A stretch of DNA of 64,000 nt from Symbiodinium natans (lineage: Eukaryota; Sar; Dinophyceae; Suessiales; Symbiodiniaceae), in the NCBI GenBank assembly GCA_905221605.1, contig CAJNDS010002387.1, forward strand, positions 243,501 to 307,500. The letters are read 5' to 3'. Under the pieces are notes generated by a model. That model was given only the letters and a program-made list of their open reading frames with translations. It ran no database searches and was not told the DNA's origin. Positions 54,268-64,000 of the stretch are shown here, in pieces (position 1 is the stretch's first letter; the number at the start of each line of letters is the position of its first letter). The position numbers and the translations under genes are program-made.

Positions 54268-54321
54268 GCTGCGGCGCTGTCCTGCGACCAGGGCCTCGCA
54301 TGCCTCGGCAGCTCGAATTGA
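54268..54321 (+). CDS. candidate terminal exon
   Basis: After ATTCCTCCAG the frame reads AAALSCDQGLACLGSSN then TGA 54319-54321. Confidence 0.4.
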   Translation, partial: AAALSCDQGLACLGSSN

Positions 54322-54462
54322 CGTGGGTTGAGTTTTTTCGGGTTTAGGGTTTAGGGTTTAGGGTTTAGGGTATTAGGGTTTAGGGTTTAGGGTTTAGGGT
54401 TTAGGGTTTAGGGTTTAGGGTTTAGGGTCTAAGCTCTTCTGCTTTGTGTTGTTTTTCTGCAG

Positions 54463-54628
54463 CCTTAGGTCCTTTAGCCTTTCGGGGCTTAATGGGCGTA
54501 ATCAGGCTGAGGAAAGGGTACTTCTTTTGCCAGGTGCTACAGAGCAGCCAAGTGTGGGGTCCCATTTCTTTGCATACACATTCCTACACCACCCAGGGAA
54601 GCCGAAATGGACTATCCTAACTCCCTAA
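54463..54628 (+). CDS. candidate long terminal exon, unknown
   Basis: A textbook acceptor (TTGTTTTTCTGCAG) precedes a 54-codon frame: LRSFSLSGLNGRNQAEERVL, LLPGATEQPSVGSHFFAYTF, LHHPGKPKWTILTP, then TAA. No domain recognised. Confidence 0.5.
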
Positions 54629-54779
54629 CTCCTACATCTCAAGCCACAAACCCTGAACCCCAAACCCCAAACCCCAAATCCCAAGCCCCAACGCTAAACC
54701 CTGAACCCCTGATCCCCCAGAGGTCTCTACTCCTGAAGCTGCGACCAAGCTGACCCTAAAACCCCTTGAGCCCTGAACT

Positions 54780-55145
54780 CTCTGGACCCTAATAAACCTT
54801 GAACACTATATAAACCCTCAACCACTTAAACCCTGAGCCCGAAGCCCCTAATAGACCCTGAACCCTGAACCCTAAACCCTGAACCCAAAGCCCTATAAAC
54901 TCTATAGACAAACCCTTAAACCCTAAACATCCCTAAACCCTAAGCCCCTAATAGACCCTAAACCCTGAACACTAAACCCTCACACCCTGAACCCTAAACC
55001 CTAAGCCCTTAAACTCTGAACACTAAACCCTTAAACCCCTGAACCCTAAGCCCTTAAACCCTTAAACCCTGAACCCTAAACCCTTAAACCCTGAACCCTT
55101 AAACCCCGAAACCCTAACCCTAAACCCTAAACCCTAAACCCTAAA
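54780..55145. repeat. degenerate CCCTAAA/CCCTGAA array
   Basis: Long mixed array with CCCTTAAA and CCCTGAA variants and interspersed AATAGACCC; no unique sequence. Short candidate exons flank it at 54722-54757 (VSTPEAATKLT) and 55167-55216 (DSESPVASTSPKTQER). Confidence 0.85.
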
Positions 55146-55532
55146 CCGCAAAGAACCTCAAGCCCCAAGGTGATTCCGAGTCGCCAGTGGCCAGCACATC
55201 CCCAAAGACCCAGGAGAGGGTTTTGCGTTTTGGGTTTGGGGCTTTGGGGTTTTAGGGTTTAGGGTTTAGGGTTTAGGGTTTAGGGTTTAGCTCTTGTCTT
55301 GCGGGGAGACTGTTAGGGTTTAGAGTTTAGGCTTCGAGGCTTTGGGGCTTTGGGGCTTGCATGACGGCGTAGGGCTTCGTGCGACTGACTCAGGCTTTGC
55401 TGCTTCCCGCGCATGTCTCCATGCTGTTGCGGTCCTGTAGCCTATACATGCATCTAAGCTGGGGGTTTAGGGTTTAGGGTTTAGGGTTCAGGGTTCAGGG
55501 TTTAGGGTTTAGGGTTTAGGGTTTAGGGTTAG

Positions 55533-55670
55533 CCAACTCTTGTGCCCGATGGGACAACGACGCACTTCTTCACTACAATGATAAAACTACACGCCGAGGA
55601 TAGTTGCTTTTTGCCGCCTGAGTTAGGTGATTTTAAGGCGTGCAGACTTACTTGCCTCACGGAAAATGAC
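55533..55670 (+). CDS. candidate long exon, unknown
   Basis: After GGGTTAG the frame is open for 46 codons before the next array: PTLVPDGTTTHFFTTMIKLH, AEDSCFLPPELGDFKACRLT, CLTEND. Composition is protein-like; right border not defined by a clear GT. Confidence 0.4.
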
Positions 55671-56214
55671 ACCCTAAACCCTAGAGGCGCCCGAAATCCG
55701 AAACCTTAACCGCCTCAGCCCTGAACCCTAAATCCTGAACCGTCATTCAGAGGGGAGAGTGGCGAAGAATCCTAAACCCTAAACCTACACCAAAACTCTG
55801 GTCCCTAAACTCTAAAATGAACCGCGGGGGTCCTCGTGAAAGCCTTAAACCCGACGTCCTAACCCTAAACCATGAAACCAGAGCATGAAGCACAGAAAGG
55901 GAGGGGGGAAGCCCTAAACCCGAAACCCTCCATTGCCACCATGAACAACATAAAGGGCCGCATGAAATACAATTAATAAAGGTGTGAACAGGGGGGGAGG
56001 GGCGCCATGCACCTTGAATTGGTTGAATTGGGGCCCGCGGGGGGGGGGGGGGGGGGGACCCTAAACCCTAAACCACACTAAAGCCTTGAAACCCTAAACC
56101 CTAAACCCTACACCGCACGAAAGCCCTGAAACCCTAAATCACGCTCTCTTGCGCAGGGCACACCCAGCGTGGCCTCGGATACTGAGGACGCGGGGAGCGG
56201 GGCGCCCAGAGCTT

Positions 56215-56690
56215 CGGGGTTATTATTAGGGTTTATAGGGTTGAGGGTTTAGGGTTTAGGGTTTAGGGGTTATTATTAGGGTTTAGGGTTGAGGGCTTAG
56301 GGTTTAGGACTTTAGGGTTTAGGGTTATTGGTGTTTAGGGTTATTATTAGGGTGTAGGGTTGAGGGTTTAGGGTTTAGGACTTTAGGGTTTAGGGTTACT
56401 GGTGTTTAGGATTATTCGGGTTTGGGGTTTAGGGTTTAGGGTTTGTGGGGTTTAGGGTTATTCGGGTTTAGGGTTGTTGGGGCGTAGGATTTAGGGTTAT
56501 TGGGGTTGAAGGTTTATGTAGGGTTTAGGGATGTTGGGTTGAAGGTTTATGTAGGGTTGAGGTTGAAGGTTTATGTAGGATTTAGGGTTATTGGGGTTTT
56601 CGGGCTTTAGGGCTTATGCAGGGTTTAGGGTTCTTGGGGTTTAGGGATAGGGCTTCTTGGGATTTGAGGCCGAAAGGCCTCACAATATGG
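56215..56690. repeat. higher-order telomere-variant repeat
   Basis: Units of about 90 bp combining GGGTTATTATTAGGG, TTTAGGGTTGAGGG and ACTTTAGGG recur from 56215 to about 56470, then pass into TTATTGGGG and TTTATGTAGGG variants. Adjacent open segment 56157-56215 (GTPSVASDTEDAGSGAPRAS) is a weak exon candidate. Confidence 0.75.
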
Positions 56691-56877
56691 TGCTTAAAGG
56701 CTTGTAGTGCTGCTTATCGGGCTTATAGGCTTACAGCTGTGCTTCGGGTCTGGAGTTTCCTTTTGGGATTTGGCATCTGGAGACCCTAAACCCTAAACCC
56801 TAAACCCTAAACCCTAAACCCTAAACCCTAAAGCCGGATTATGGCGGCACAGCATGGGTGGGTTCGGGAGACATCAG

Positions 56878-57117
56878 AGGACTCCACACGCCCAACTCCT
56901 TGAGACATCCTGCGGCCACCTTGAGGCTTCGGAAACTTGGTAGCCCTAAACCCTAAACCCTAAACCCTAAACCCTAAACCCTAAACCCTGAACTTAGCAA
57001 GTCAAACGCAACGACGTGGGCAAGCACACGGTGAGTAACTGCAAATGTCCCTCAGAGCTTCACACGCACTGCTTCACAGCTTTGCACAGCAAGCTCAGTG
57101 CTTTCCAAACATCCTAG
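56878..57117 (+). CDS. candidate exons, unknown
   Basis: Segment 56878-56939 (RTPHAQLLETSCGHLEASET, donor GTAGCC; another frame is open from ATG 56841) and segment 57002-57117 (KRNDVGKHTVSNCKCPSELH, THCFTALHSKLSAFQTS, TAG). The second runs through an internal GTGAGT without loss of frame. Not joined in phase. Confidence 0.4.
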
Positions 57118-57596
57118 GGAACTGAACCAAACGTCCATGCCAAGACATGCTCTTGCCATGCGCAAACAGTTTCTTGCCATGCCAGAACTCATGCACAGTT
57201 TGTCACTGCCAAGACATGTCACCACAAGACAGCTTCTGCACTGCAAACAACTAGGCACCAAAAGAAAGGTCAACTTTTCTTCAGCAACGGCGAAGCCCTT
57301 CAGGTTTTTCTTCTGGGAAGTGCCGCGGGGGGGGAGGAGGGAGGGTTCCTATTTGGGGGCTTTATGGTGTGCTGAGGGTCGCGAGGCAGGTCGAGGATCC
57401 CAAAGAAGAAAGGTTTCAGGGATTCGGGGTTTCAGGGGCATGACGGAGAACCCGAACCTCAACTAGGGTGTAGAGGGGGTTTGAGGGGTCTTTGATGTCA
57501 GGAGCAGCGCCAACCCCCCGAGCCCTAAGCCTGGTAACTCCTTGAACTACTTGGTACCCCAGCCACCACATGATAATGAGGGGTCCCTCTGTTCAG

Positions 57597-57692
57597 TCGA
57601 GGCATCTCCGGCAGCAAGCCGGTTCAGCCTCGGTTCCTGAACTTTTCCGAGCTCTCGCACATCGACTGGAGCAGGCTCTCCATTCCAGGAAG
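57597..57692 (+). CDS. candidate helical exon
   Basis: After CTGTTCAG the frame reads SRHLRQQAGSASVPELFRAL and AHRLEQALHSRK, ending at GTTTTAG. One of the better single exons: unique, GC-rich, helical, canonical borders. Confidence 0.5.
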
Positions 57693-58047
57693 GTTTTAGG
57701 GTTTAGGGTTTAGGGTCTAGGGTCTAGGGTCTAGGGAAGAGGGTCTAGGGTTCGGGGCTCGTTTCTGATGCTGCGTTTTGGGGTTTTGGGAGGCTTCGAG
57801 TTTCATTGTACCACGTTGCCAGAAATCTTGCCTATTGCGGTAACTGCCGCCAAACCCTATATACCCTGGCATGCACTCCCCCCCCCCCACCCCTGCCTGC
57901 CCCGCCCCCGCCCCCCCCCCCCCAAGGCCCAAGGCCGGAGCGACGTAGACACGTCCCTCGAGTCTTCTTGTTGCGGGCGTTTAGGGTTCAGGTTAGGTGA
58001 GGGTCTAAGGCATAATTTTGGATGAGGATACAAACAAAACTAACGAG

Positions 58048-58154
58048 GACCCGGAGCAGGCCCTTATTCCCTTTCTGTGGGTTTAGGTTCCTTATAAGCC
58101 CCAAAAATCAAATGGGGTGGCATTTTTTCTAGATTACAGTACTCTTGGGTCTAG
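58048..58154 (+). mobile_element. introner-like element, family C
   Basis: GACCCGGAGCAGGCCC to TTGGGTCTAG. If removed with a GA donor, the upstream segment IILDEDTNKTNE joins ICTCAIGAFFFGLPWGVAQM; with a GG donor a shorter frame results. Both borders are otherwise as in other copies. Confidence 0.6.
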
Positions 58155-58616
58155 ATATGTACATGTGCTATAGGAGCCTTCTTTTTCGGTTTGCCGTGGG
58201 GTGTGGCTCAGATGTTGACCTCTAGCTAACTTAGTGTTTAGGCTTTTCGGGTCTGCCAACTCCCGAACCTACATATGCCCCACACTGGTAGGATTCCTTT
58301 ATGATAAGAACCCGCTTATAAAGTGCCCCTAACGTCAGAAACCCTCATATCCCCCAAAAGCCGCTGCATTTTGCTAATCCCCCCCCCCTCCCCCCCACGC
58401 CACCTCTCCTCCTCCCTCCCTGCCGTGCTGCGAGGCTCGCCAAAGACCAGGCTGGCGCGGGATTCCTTTTGGTGGGTCTAGGGTCTCGGGGTTTCGGCTT
58501 TAGGTTTTAGGGCTTTGCTTTGGGTGGAGGGGGGGGGGGGGGGTGTTGGGTTTTTGGTTGCTTCCTGGTTTGGGGGGTTTTATAGTTCTGGGGCTGCCCT
58601 CTAGGGATTCCTCAAG

Positions 58617-58844
58617 AGAAGCACCTCAAGCAAACCTCAAACAGAACCTCGCAAGTGCGGCCTGAGGGTATGTCAGTTTTTAGGGTCCTTAAGGGAGGGG
58701 ATTCATGGGGGTAGGTACGAGGGAACCTTATGGAAGTTAGGGAGCCTTAAGGAGTAGTGACATACCCCCCGCCTTGACCCCTCTCCCTTAAGAACCTAGA
58801 CATCAGGACTGGGTTTTGAGATCCTAAACAGTTATCGTGCATAG
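58617..58844 (+). CDS. candidate terminal exon pair around a family D intron
   Basis: Exon 58617-58667 (RSTSSKPQTEPRKCGLR) ends at a consensus GTATGT donor; exon 58800-58844 (TSGLGFEILNSYRA, stop TAG) follows in the same phase. Intron 58668-58799 is a family D element (GGTCCTTAAGGGAGGGG .. CCCTCTCCCTTAAGAACC) with 8 extra bases at the left. Confidence 0.5.
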
Positions 58845-58948
58845 GCTTTAGTGAGATTCTTCCCTTCTGGTACAGGCCCCAGTGAGATTGCCCTAACTAA
58901 ACCCTATGTGGTCAGAGAAGGGATCTTCCTTGCAAGCACCTGCAAGGA

Positions 58949-59766
58949 ATGGCGAACGGTGCTGCAGCTGATCCTTTGCTATTTCAGCAAACTCTCACCT
59001 TGTACAAAACCTTAAAACCCTAAAACCCGAAAAATGCAAAACCCTAAACCCGAAACCCTAGACCCTGTTTCTTCTTGAGTCGAGTCTGACCCGTCTCCGC
59101 CCCCACTCCGCACCTCCTAGATCTCTAAACTCCAAAGCCTAAAGTTGCGAATCCCGATTCAGGTGAGGCTCCTAAAAATGGCTTCTACTGCAGGTTTAAG
59201 CGCATTTTTTGGGCTTAAGGGTGTTTTGAGAGCACGCTATGAAGGCTGATGATGCCGAGAGGATTCAGGCTAAGAGGGCCTCGAGACTCGTAGAGTGCTC
59301 TGCTGTATGTTGAGCCCTGAACCCGCAACCCTAACCCTAAACCCTAAACCCTGAGCAGTATAATCGTCATACACAGATGCTTGCGGTTGAGGAACCTGCC
59401 TGGAAGCCGAAGTTTTTGGTCAAGGGAGTCATACTTGGCCTCCTCTGGATGTACTCATGAGAGCCTAAACCCTAACCCTAAACCCTAAAACCCTAAACCC
59501 TAAACCCTAAACCCTAACCTAAAAAACCCTAAACCCTAAACCCTAAACCCTAAACCCTAAACCTAAACCTAAACCCTAAACCCTAAACCCTAAACCCTAA
59601 ACCCTAAAACCCTAACCCGAAACCCTAAACCCTAAACCCTTGAAATGCTCCCAAGATGGCCCTTATATTCGCTTAGAGGATCCTTAGGAAGGGTCCCCAG
59701 ACCCATGACTTTTTTTTTGGGGGGGGAGGGGTGGGGAGTTGGGGGGGGGGGGGGGGGGGAGGGGGT

Positions 59767-59798
<32 letters not shown>

Positions 59799-60025
59799 GG
59801 GGTGCCCCTTTTCCTAGTTGCAGTAGCAACCCAGAAAAGCCGACAAGGGTTTAGGGTTTGGGGTTTGGGGTTTGGGGTTTAGGGTTTAGGGTTTAGGGTT
59901 TGGAGTTTAGGGTTTAGGGTTCAGGGCTAGAAACCCTCTACCTAAAATCCAAGGAAGGGGCTGCCACCAAAGCTCTGCCGTCGTGAGGCTGTGGAGGCCG
60001 GCGTACGAAGACTTCAGCGTGTCGG
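58949..60025 (+). CDS. unknown gene, candidate exons from an ATG
   Basis: ATG 58949 starts MANGAAADPLLFQQTLTLYK. Later segments: 59233-59304 (HAMKADDAERIQAKRASRLV, ECSA, donor GTATGT) joins in phase 59359-59418 (YNRHTQMLAVEEPAWKPKFL, donor GTCAAG); then 59954-60025 (KGLPPKLCRREAVEAGVRRL, QRV). Helical, charged, no recognised domain. The intron from 59419 holds a long heptamer array, a G-rich tract (59713-59800) and a short repeated element shared with 30080-30170 (CAAGGGAGTCATAC, GAGGATCCTTA..GGGTCCCC). Confidence 0.45.
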
Positions 60026-60726
60026 GTTAGGGTTTAGGGTTTAGGGTTGAGGGTTTAGGGCTTAGGGTTTAGGGTTTAGGGTTTAGGGTTTAGGGTTAGG
60101 GTGTAGGGTGGAGGGTTTTAAAATCGGGGTTTAGCGGGTTCGGGGCTTAATCTTTCGGGCTTAGATTTAAGGCAACCCTCGACTGACCCCATAGTAGCCA
60201 CTCTATACCGCAAGACCCGTTAAACCACTCCAAGCACCAAACCTAAGCCCTATCAACCCTAAACCCTAAACCCGAAACCTTACAAACCCCCAGCTGACCC
60301 GCTGACCCTGGGCCTCAAAACCCCAAGCCCAAAAACAATCCACCGCCCGGACCCTGAAAGCCTTAAACTCCCAAGCTGACCAGAAGCACAACCCTAAAGG
60401 GTTTGGGGTTTAGGGTTTAGGATTTAGGGTTTAGGGTTTGGGGCTTCATGAACCCTAAAAATGCCAAGGCCTCCTCCTTGAGGAGTCTCCCTTGATTCTA
60501 AACCCTACACCCTAAACCCTAAACTCTAAACCCTAAATCCTAACCCCAAGCCCCAAGCCCTTAACCCTAAACCCTAAATCCAGAAACCTTAGACCCCGAG
60601 CCCCAGACCCTAAACGCTTCTACGCACCCATGAACCTCCAAGGCTTGACAGAACCCTAAACCCTAAACCCTAAACCCTAAACCCTAAACCCTAAACCCTA
60701 AACCCTAAACCCTAAACCCTACACAG

Positions 60727-60772
60727 GCCCTCCTGGAAGCCCATGGCCTCTCCTCGGACGTGCAGAAGGCCG
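60727..60772 (+). CDS. candidate exon
   Basis: After CTACACAG the frame reads ALLEAHGLSSDVQKA and ends at GTTGGG. Helical, ankyrin-like in feel (ALLEAHG) but too short to assign. Confidence 0.4.
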
Positions 60773-61173
60773 GTTGGGGTTCTGGTAGCTGGTTGCTCTG
60801 ATTTTTTAGGGTTTAGGGTTTAGGGTTTAGGGTTCTGGGTTTCGGGTTTAGGGTTTAGGGTTTATGTTTTTTTGTTGTTTTTTTTTTTTTTTTTTTGGGG
60901 GGGGGGGGGGGTTGGGTGTGTTTTGGAGTTTGGGTTTTGGTAGGGGTTGTTGGTACCTTGGGATGCGGCTGCATCTCTAGACCCAAACAGTTCCTACACC
61001 CTTAAAAGTCCTTTCGCATGTTTATGCGGGCTTCTATGGGCATATGTTGGCTTATTTTCAGCCCTTAGTTAGCAACTGTAAGACCTTCATCCCTGGGGCG
61101 TTTAGAGTTCTAGGGTTTAGGGTTTATAGGGCTCAGGGTTGGCTAGATTGCGGGGGGGGGGGGGGGGTATCAG

Positions 61174-61309
61174 GTATCACGAGCTTGAAATTTGCGTGAC
61201 GCGCTTCGGGAAGCGGGCCACTTACAACCTGATCTATAGAGTATGCCTGAAGGTTCGGAAGAGTCATCATGCAAAAGCAGGGACCAGGTCCCGCACAAAG
61301 TTCCTTTAA
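61174..61309 (+). CDS. candidate terminal exon, basic protein
   Basis: After a G run and TATCAG the frame is open for 44 codons: YHELEICVTRFGKRATYNLI, YRVCLKVRKSHHAKAGTRSR, TKFL, then TAA. No family recognised; the strongly basic end could bind nucleic acid. Confidence 0.5.
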
Positions 61310-61680
61310 GGGTTATATAGAGGGGACACAAGGTACATAATTTCCCGATTCCCTAAACCCTCAAGCGGAAATCCTGAACCCTCACATGGGCCCCTTTTGC
61401 CGGGTCTAATGCATGCGACCCTAAACCCTAACTACAAGCTCCTAGTTGAAGCCTCATCAAGCCTTGCAAGCCCGTCTAAACCCGTGTAATTATGAACCTT
61501 TACAAGCCCTTGCAAAGCCTCATAAGCCCCTGAACCCAAAAGGTGAGGCCGAACATCCTAAACCCTAAATCCTAAGTCCTAAACCCTAAACCCTAAACCC
61601 TAAACCCTAAACCCTAAACCCTAAACCCTAAACCCTAAACCTAAACCCCAACCCCCTAAAAGGTGAGGACGAACATCAAG

Positions 61681-61767
61681 TCGGGCAGCAAGCTTGGATC
61701 GGCGGTGCTGCACGCAGGGGGCCCAGGGGAGGCAGACGTCTTTCACCTCCGAGTTCCTTTAAGTTAG
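61681..61767 (+). CDS. candidate terminal exon
   Basis: After ACATCAAG the frame reads SGSKLGSAVLHAGGPGEADV and FHLRVPLS, then TAG 61765-61767. The preceding AAAGGTGAGG(A/C)CGAACATC is duplicated at 61540 and 61660. Confidence 0.4.
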   Translation, partial: SGSKLGSAVLHAGGPGEADVFHLRVPLS

Positions 61768-62115
61768 GGTTTAGGGTTTAGGGTTTAGGGTTTAGGGTTT
61801 AGGGTTTAGGGTTTAGGGTTTAGGGTTTAGGGTTTAGGGTTTAGGGTTTAGGGTTTAGGGTTTAGGGTTTAGGGTGGAAGACTTGAGTTTGGGCTTTAGT
61901 CTTCAGTGTTGAGGGTTTCGTTTAGCTCAGGATTCTCGGTCGGTCCTTTAGGCGTCCTGTTGTCGGTCCTCAACCCAAACCCTCAAGCCTCAACCCATCT
62001 CGACCCTCCTAAACCCTAAACCCTGAACCCTAAACCCTAAACCCGAAACCCGAAACCCGAAACCCGAAACCCTAAACCCTAAACCCCAAACCCTAAACCC
62101 TAAACCCTAGGCCAG

Positions 62116-62199
62116 GAGGGGGTCAGGGGGCGCGCGCACACCGAGGCGACCTCCACTGAGGCCGTGAGCAGGCTCTGCAGGCCTGGCATGCGAAACTCG
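62116..62199 (+). CDS. candidate exon, unknown
   Basis: After AGGCCAG the frame reads EGVRGRAHTEATSTEAVSRL and CRPGMRNS, ending at GTTTTT. A tiny segment with a GTAACC donor (62376-62391, RMMQT) follows. Confidence 0.4.
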
Positions 62200-62407
62200 G
62201 TTTTTTTTTTGGGTTTAGGGTTTGGGGTCTAGGGTTTGGGGTCAGGGTTTAGGGTTTAGGGTTTGGGGATAGGGTTGCAAGACTTTGCTTCCTTCAGCAA
62301 AAGCACTGATCCCCTCCAAAAACTAAATTGCTAAAGCCTCAAGCCCTAACCTACTGGTTCTTGGCAGAGAATGATGCAAACAGGTAACCTGTAGAATCCC
62401 TGAAAGG

Positions 62408-63070
62408 GCGTGTGTGTGTGTGTGTGTGTGGCTGGTGTATGTATGTATGTATCTATCTATGCATGTATGTATGTATGTATCTATGTATGTATGCATGCAT
62501 GGGTGGGTGGATGGATGGATGTATGCATGGATGTATGTATGTATGTATGTATGTATGTATGTATGTATGTGTGTATGTGTGTGTATGTATGTGTGTGTGT
62601 ATGTAACGTAACGTAACGTAACGTAACGTAGTGTAATGTAATGTAATGGAATGTAATGGAATGTAATGGAATGTAATGCCATGCAATGCACTGCAATGCA
62701 ATGTAATGCAATGTAATGTAATGTAATGTAATGTAATGTATGTAATGTATGTAATGGATGTATGGATGTAGGTAGGTATGTATGCATGCATGTATGCATG
62801 TATGTATGTATGTATGTCATGCATGTAATGCATGAATGTATGTATGTAGGGATGCATGGATGTACGCGTGTATGCATGTATGTGTGCATGCATGTATGTC
62901 ATGTATGTCATGTATGCATGTATGCATGTATGCATGTACGCATGTATGCATGTATGCATGTATGCGTGTATGCATGTATGCATGTATGCATGCATGCAGG
63001 TATGCATGCATGCATGCATGCATGCATGTATGTATGTATGCATGTATGTAAGCATGTGTGTATATATGTA
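62408..63070. repeat. ATGT/GTAAC microsatellite block
   Basis: GT repeats, then ATGT (62435-62615), then GTAAC/GTAAT five-base units (62600-62760), then ATGC/ATGT to 63060. Both-strand frames are repeat translations. Confidence 0.95.
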
Positions 63071-64000
63071 TATATTTTTTGGTACCCCGCTTCACTTATC
63101 CATGCCTTTTGGTTTCAATTCTGCTTATTTTTGGGTTTCCGTCCCCAACGTGCTGCTTCTCATTATCAGTATGTTCTTATCTTATCATGTTTTCAAATCT
63201 TCTGATACATGGACCGGCGCTAGCCGGTACAAACCAGTACAGATCGGTACAAGTTGTACCAGCTCACGTTTCCAAGATCCATGTTCCAAGATTGCAGGGA
63301 GGTGTTCTGGACGAATCTTGGGAACACTAGCTCGGCTCATGTTTCCAAGATCTCCCTCGAAACCCCTTTGCAATCTTGGATCTCGGATCTTGGAAACATG
63401 GGCCGATACAACTCTACCGTTCGAAGTCTTTTTACGTTGAAGGACAGCTATTGGACAACCGACGGGAGCTTCAGCGCTCGAGACAGAATGGTTCTGGTCG
63501 TTCTTGCCAGCCGCTAGCCCTAGTTACACCTTAGACCATTTAAAACTCGTCTGGCCATGATACATGTTCCGTATATACAACTATCCCTAAACACAAAACA
63601 TAGACTGGCCGCGAGTATGACAACTACTTGTGTTTGCGCATCGGTTGTCCCAGTAGATGTCCTTCATTCTCTTCCAGTATTCCTTGCCGTTCAGGCAGCA
63701 TGACTTTAAAAGTCATCGTTGACCTTCAATTGTGTTAGTCAAAATATCCGAAACATTGGCATCTTCAGCTTGGGTTGGGTCTCCCAAAGCATTCCCGACC
63801 TTGTAAGCGTTATTAAAGAATTAACCTTAACCTCCAAGTATGCTGACCAACCCAACTCAAACGTTTACATGTCCAAACAACGTGGCCTCCAATGGTACTG
63901 ACCAGCCCAACACAAATGTTTACAGATATTGATTCGTAAGGGTTTGAATCCCCAGCCTTTGGAAGTAAATTTACTGACCAAACCAACTCAAACGTTGACA
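63071..64000 (+). other. unique DNA with short dispersed repeats; one weak exon
   Basis: Free of telomere heptamers. CATGTTTCCAAGATC-like pieces occur near 63270, 63286, 63338 and, inverted, 63388. CTGACCA.CCCAACTCAAACGTTTACA occurs three times (63842, 63899, 63976). A segment at about 63443-63516 (DSYWTTDGSFSARDRMVLVV, stop TAG) is a possible terminal exon. Confidence 0.4.

Larger units (their letters stand above)
300..62275. repeat. dispersed interstitial telomere-type heptamer arrays
   Basis: Arrays of TTTAGGG or its complement CCCTAAA recur every few hundred bases. Long near-perfect tracts include about 480-572, 4671-4779, 9401-9470, 16444-16560, 20288-20383, 26806-26880, 27198-27292, 28269-28374, 36700-36816, 38217-38294, 43673-43766, 48740-48819, 51053-51131, 60654-60721 and 61768-61875. 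Both orientations alternate, often within one gene, and the arrays fall between exons. Degenerate versions (TTTGGGG, TTCAGGG, CCCTGAA) surround the perfect ones. They are internal, so they are not a chromosome end; within the recognised genes they are intron filler. Confidence 0.95.

Noticed and set aside
57098-57466. 122-residue frame downstream of a predicted stop
   Set aside because: Contains repeated CATGCCAAGACATG motifs and low-complexity sequence; no splice borders; more likely untranslated DNA.
62323-63205. Frames rich in Tyr/Met/Cys/His
   Set aside because: Translations of ATGT-type microsatellites.

Overview
This looks like nuclear DNA of a protist, most probably a dinoflagellate or close relative; species and even class are not certain. 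Reasons: plant/alveolate-type telomere heptamers (TTTAGGG/CCCTAAA) lie scattered through nearly the whole window instead of at an end; protein-coding sequence is cut into exons of about 13-200 nt that sit between those arrays; GC, and apparently GA, replace GT at several splice donors; every credible exon lies on the + strand; and inverted-repeat elements resembling introners recur. No bacterial, organellar or viral genes were recognised. Long open frames read straight from the window are nearly all translations of repeats; the real genes are split and have to be read exon by exon.

The best gene is a ubiquitin-conjugating enzyme of the UBE2Z type, in at least nine exons from about 41.85 to 48.73 kb. 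Its conserved protein sequence fixes most splice junctions and shows that introns of 0.1-1.4 kb are packed with telomere heptamers in both orientations. Other models supported by matching phase across several exons are: the C-terminus of a membrane protein (1-1019), a small unknown protein (2722-3978), an ankyrin-repeat protein (8151-11627), a Ser-Pro-Arg repeat protein end (24428-25304), a coiled-coil/Ser-rich protein (26895-27394), a four-exon gene end (30282-30826) and a gene around 58.9-60.0 kb. Many single exons are listed at low confidence because short open segments also occur inside the E2 introns, so this kind of call has a high false-positive rate.

Non-genic layout: 0-6 kb telomere-laden introns; 6.1-7.7 kb a repeat region (CGGCCAGCCGCGTC motif and a ~110-bp unit); 9.9-10.9 kb GC-rich repeats with CATCATGAGCATCAGC motifs; 13.5-15.35 kb a 15-bp minisatellite; 16.7-18.5 kb a palindromic satellite between inverted flanks; 25.3-26.7 kb AT-rich intergenic DNA; 32.45-33.98 kb a composite element with ~50-bp inverted ends; 62.4-63.07 kb an ATGT microsatellite; 63.07-64 kb unique DNA with short dispersed repeats. 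No tRNA, rRNA, CRISPR or spliced-leader gene was recognised.
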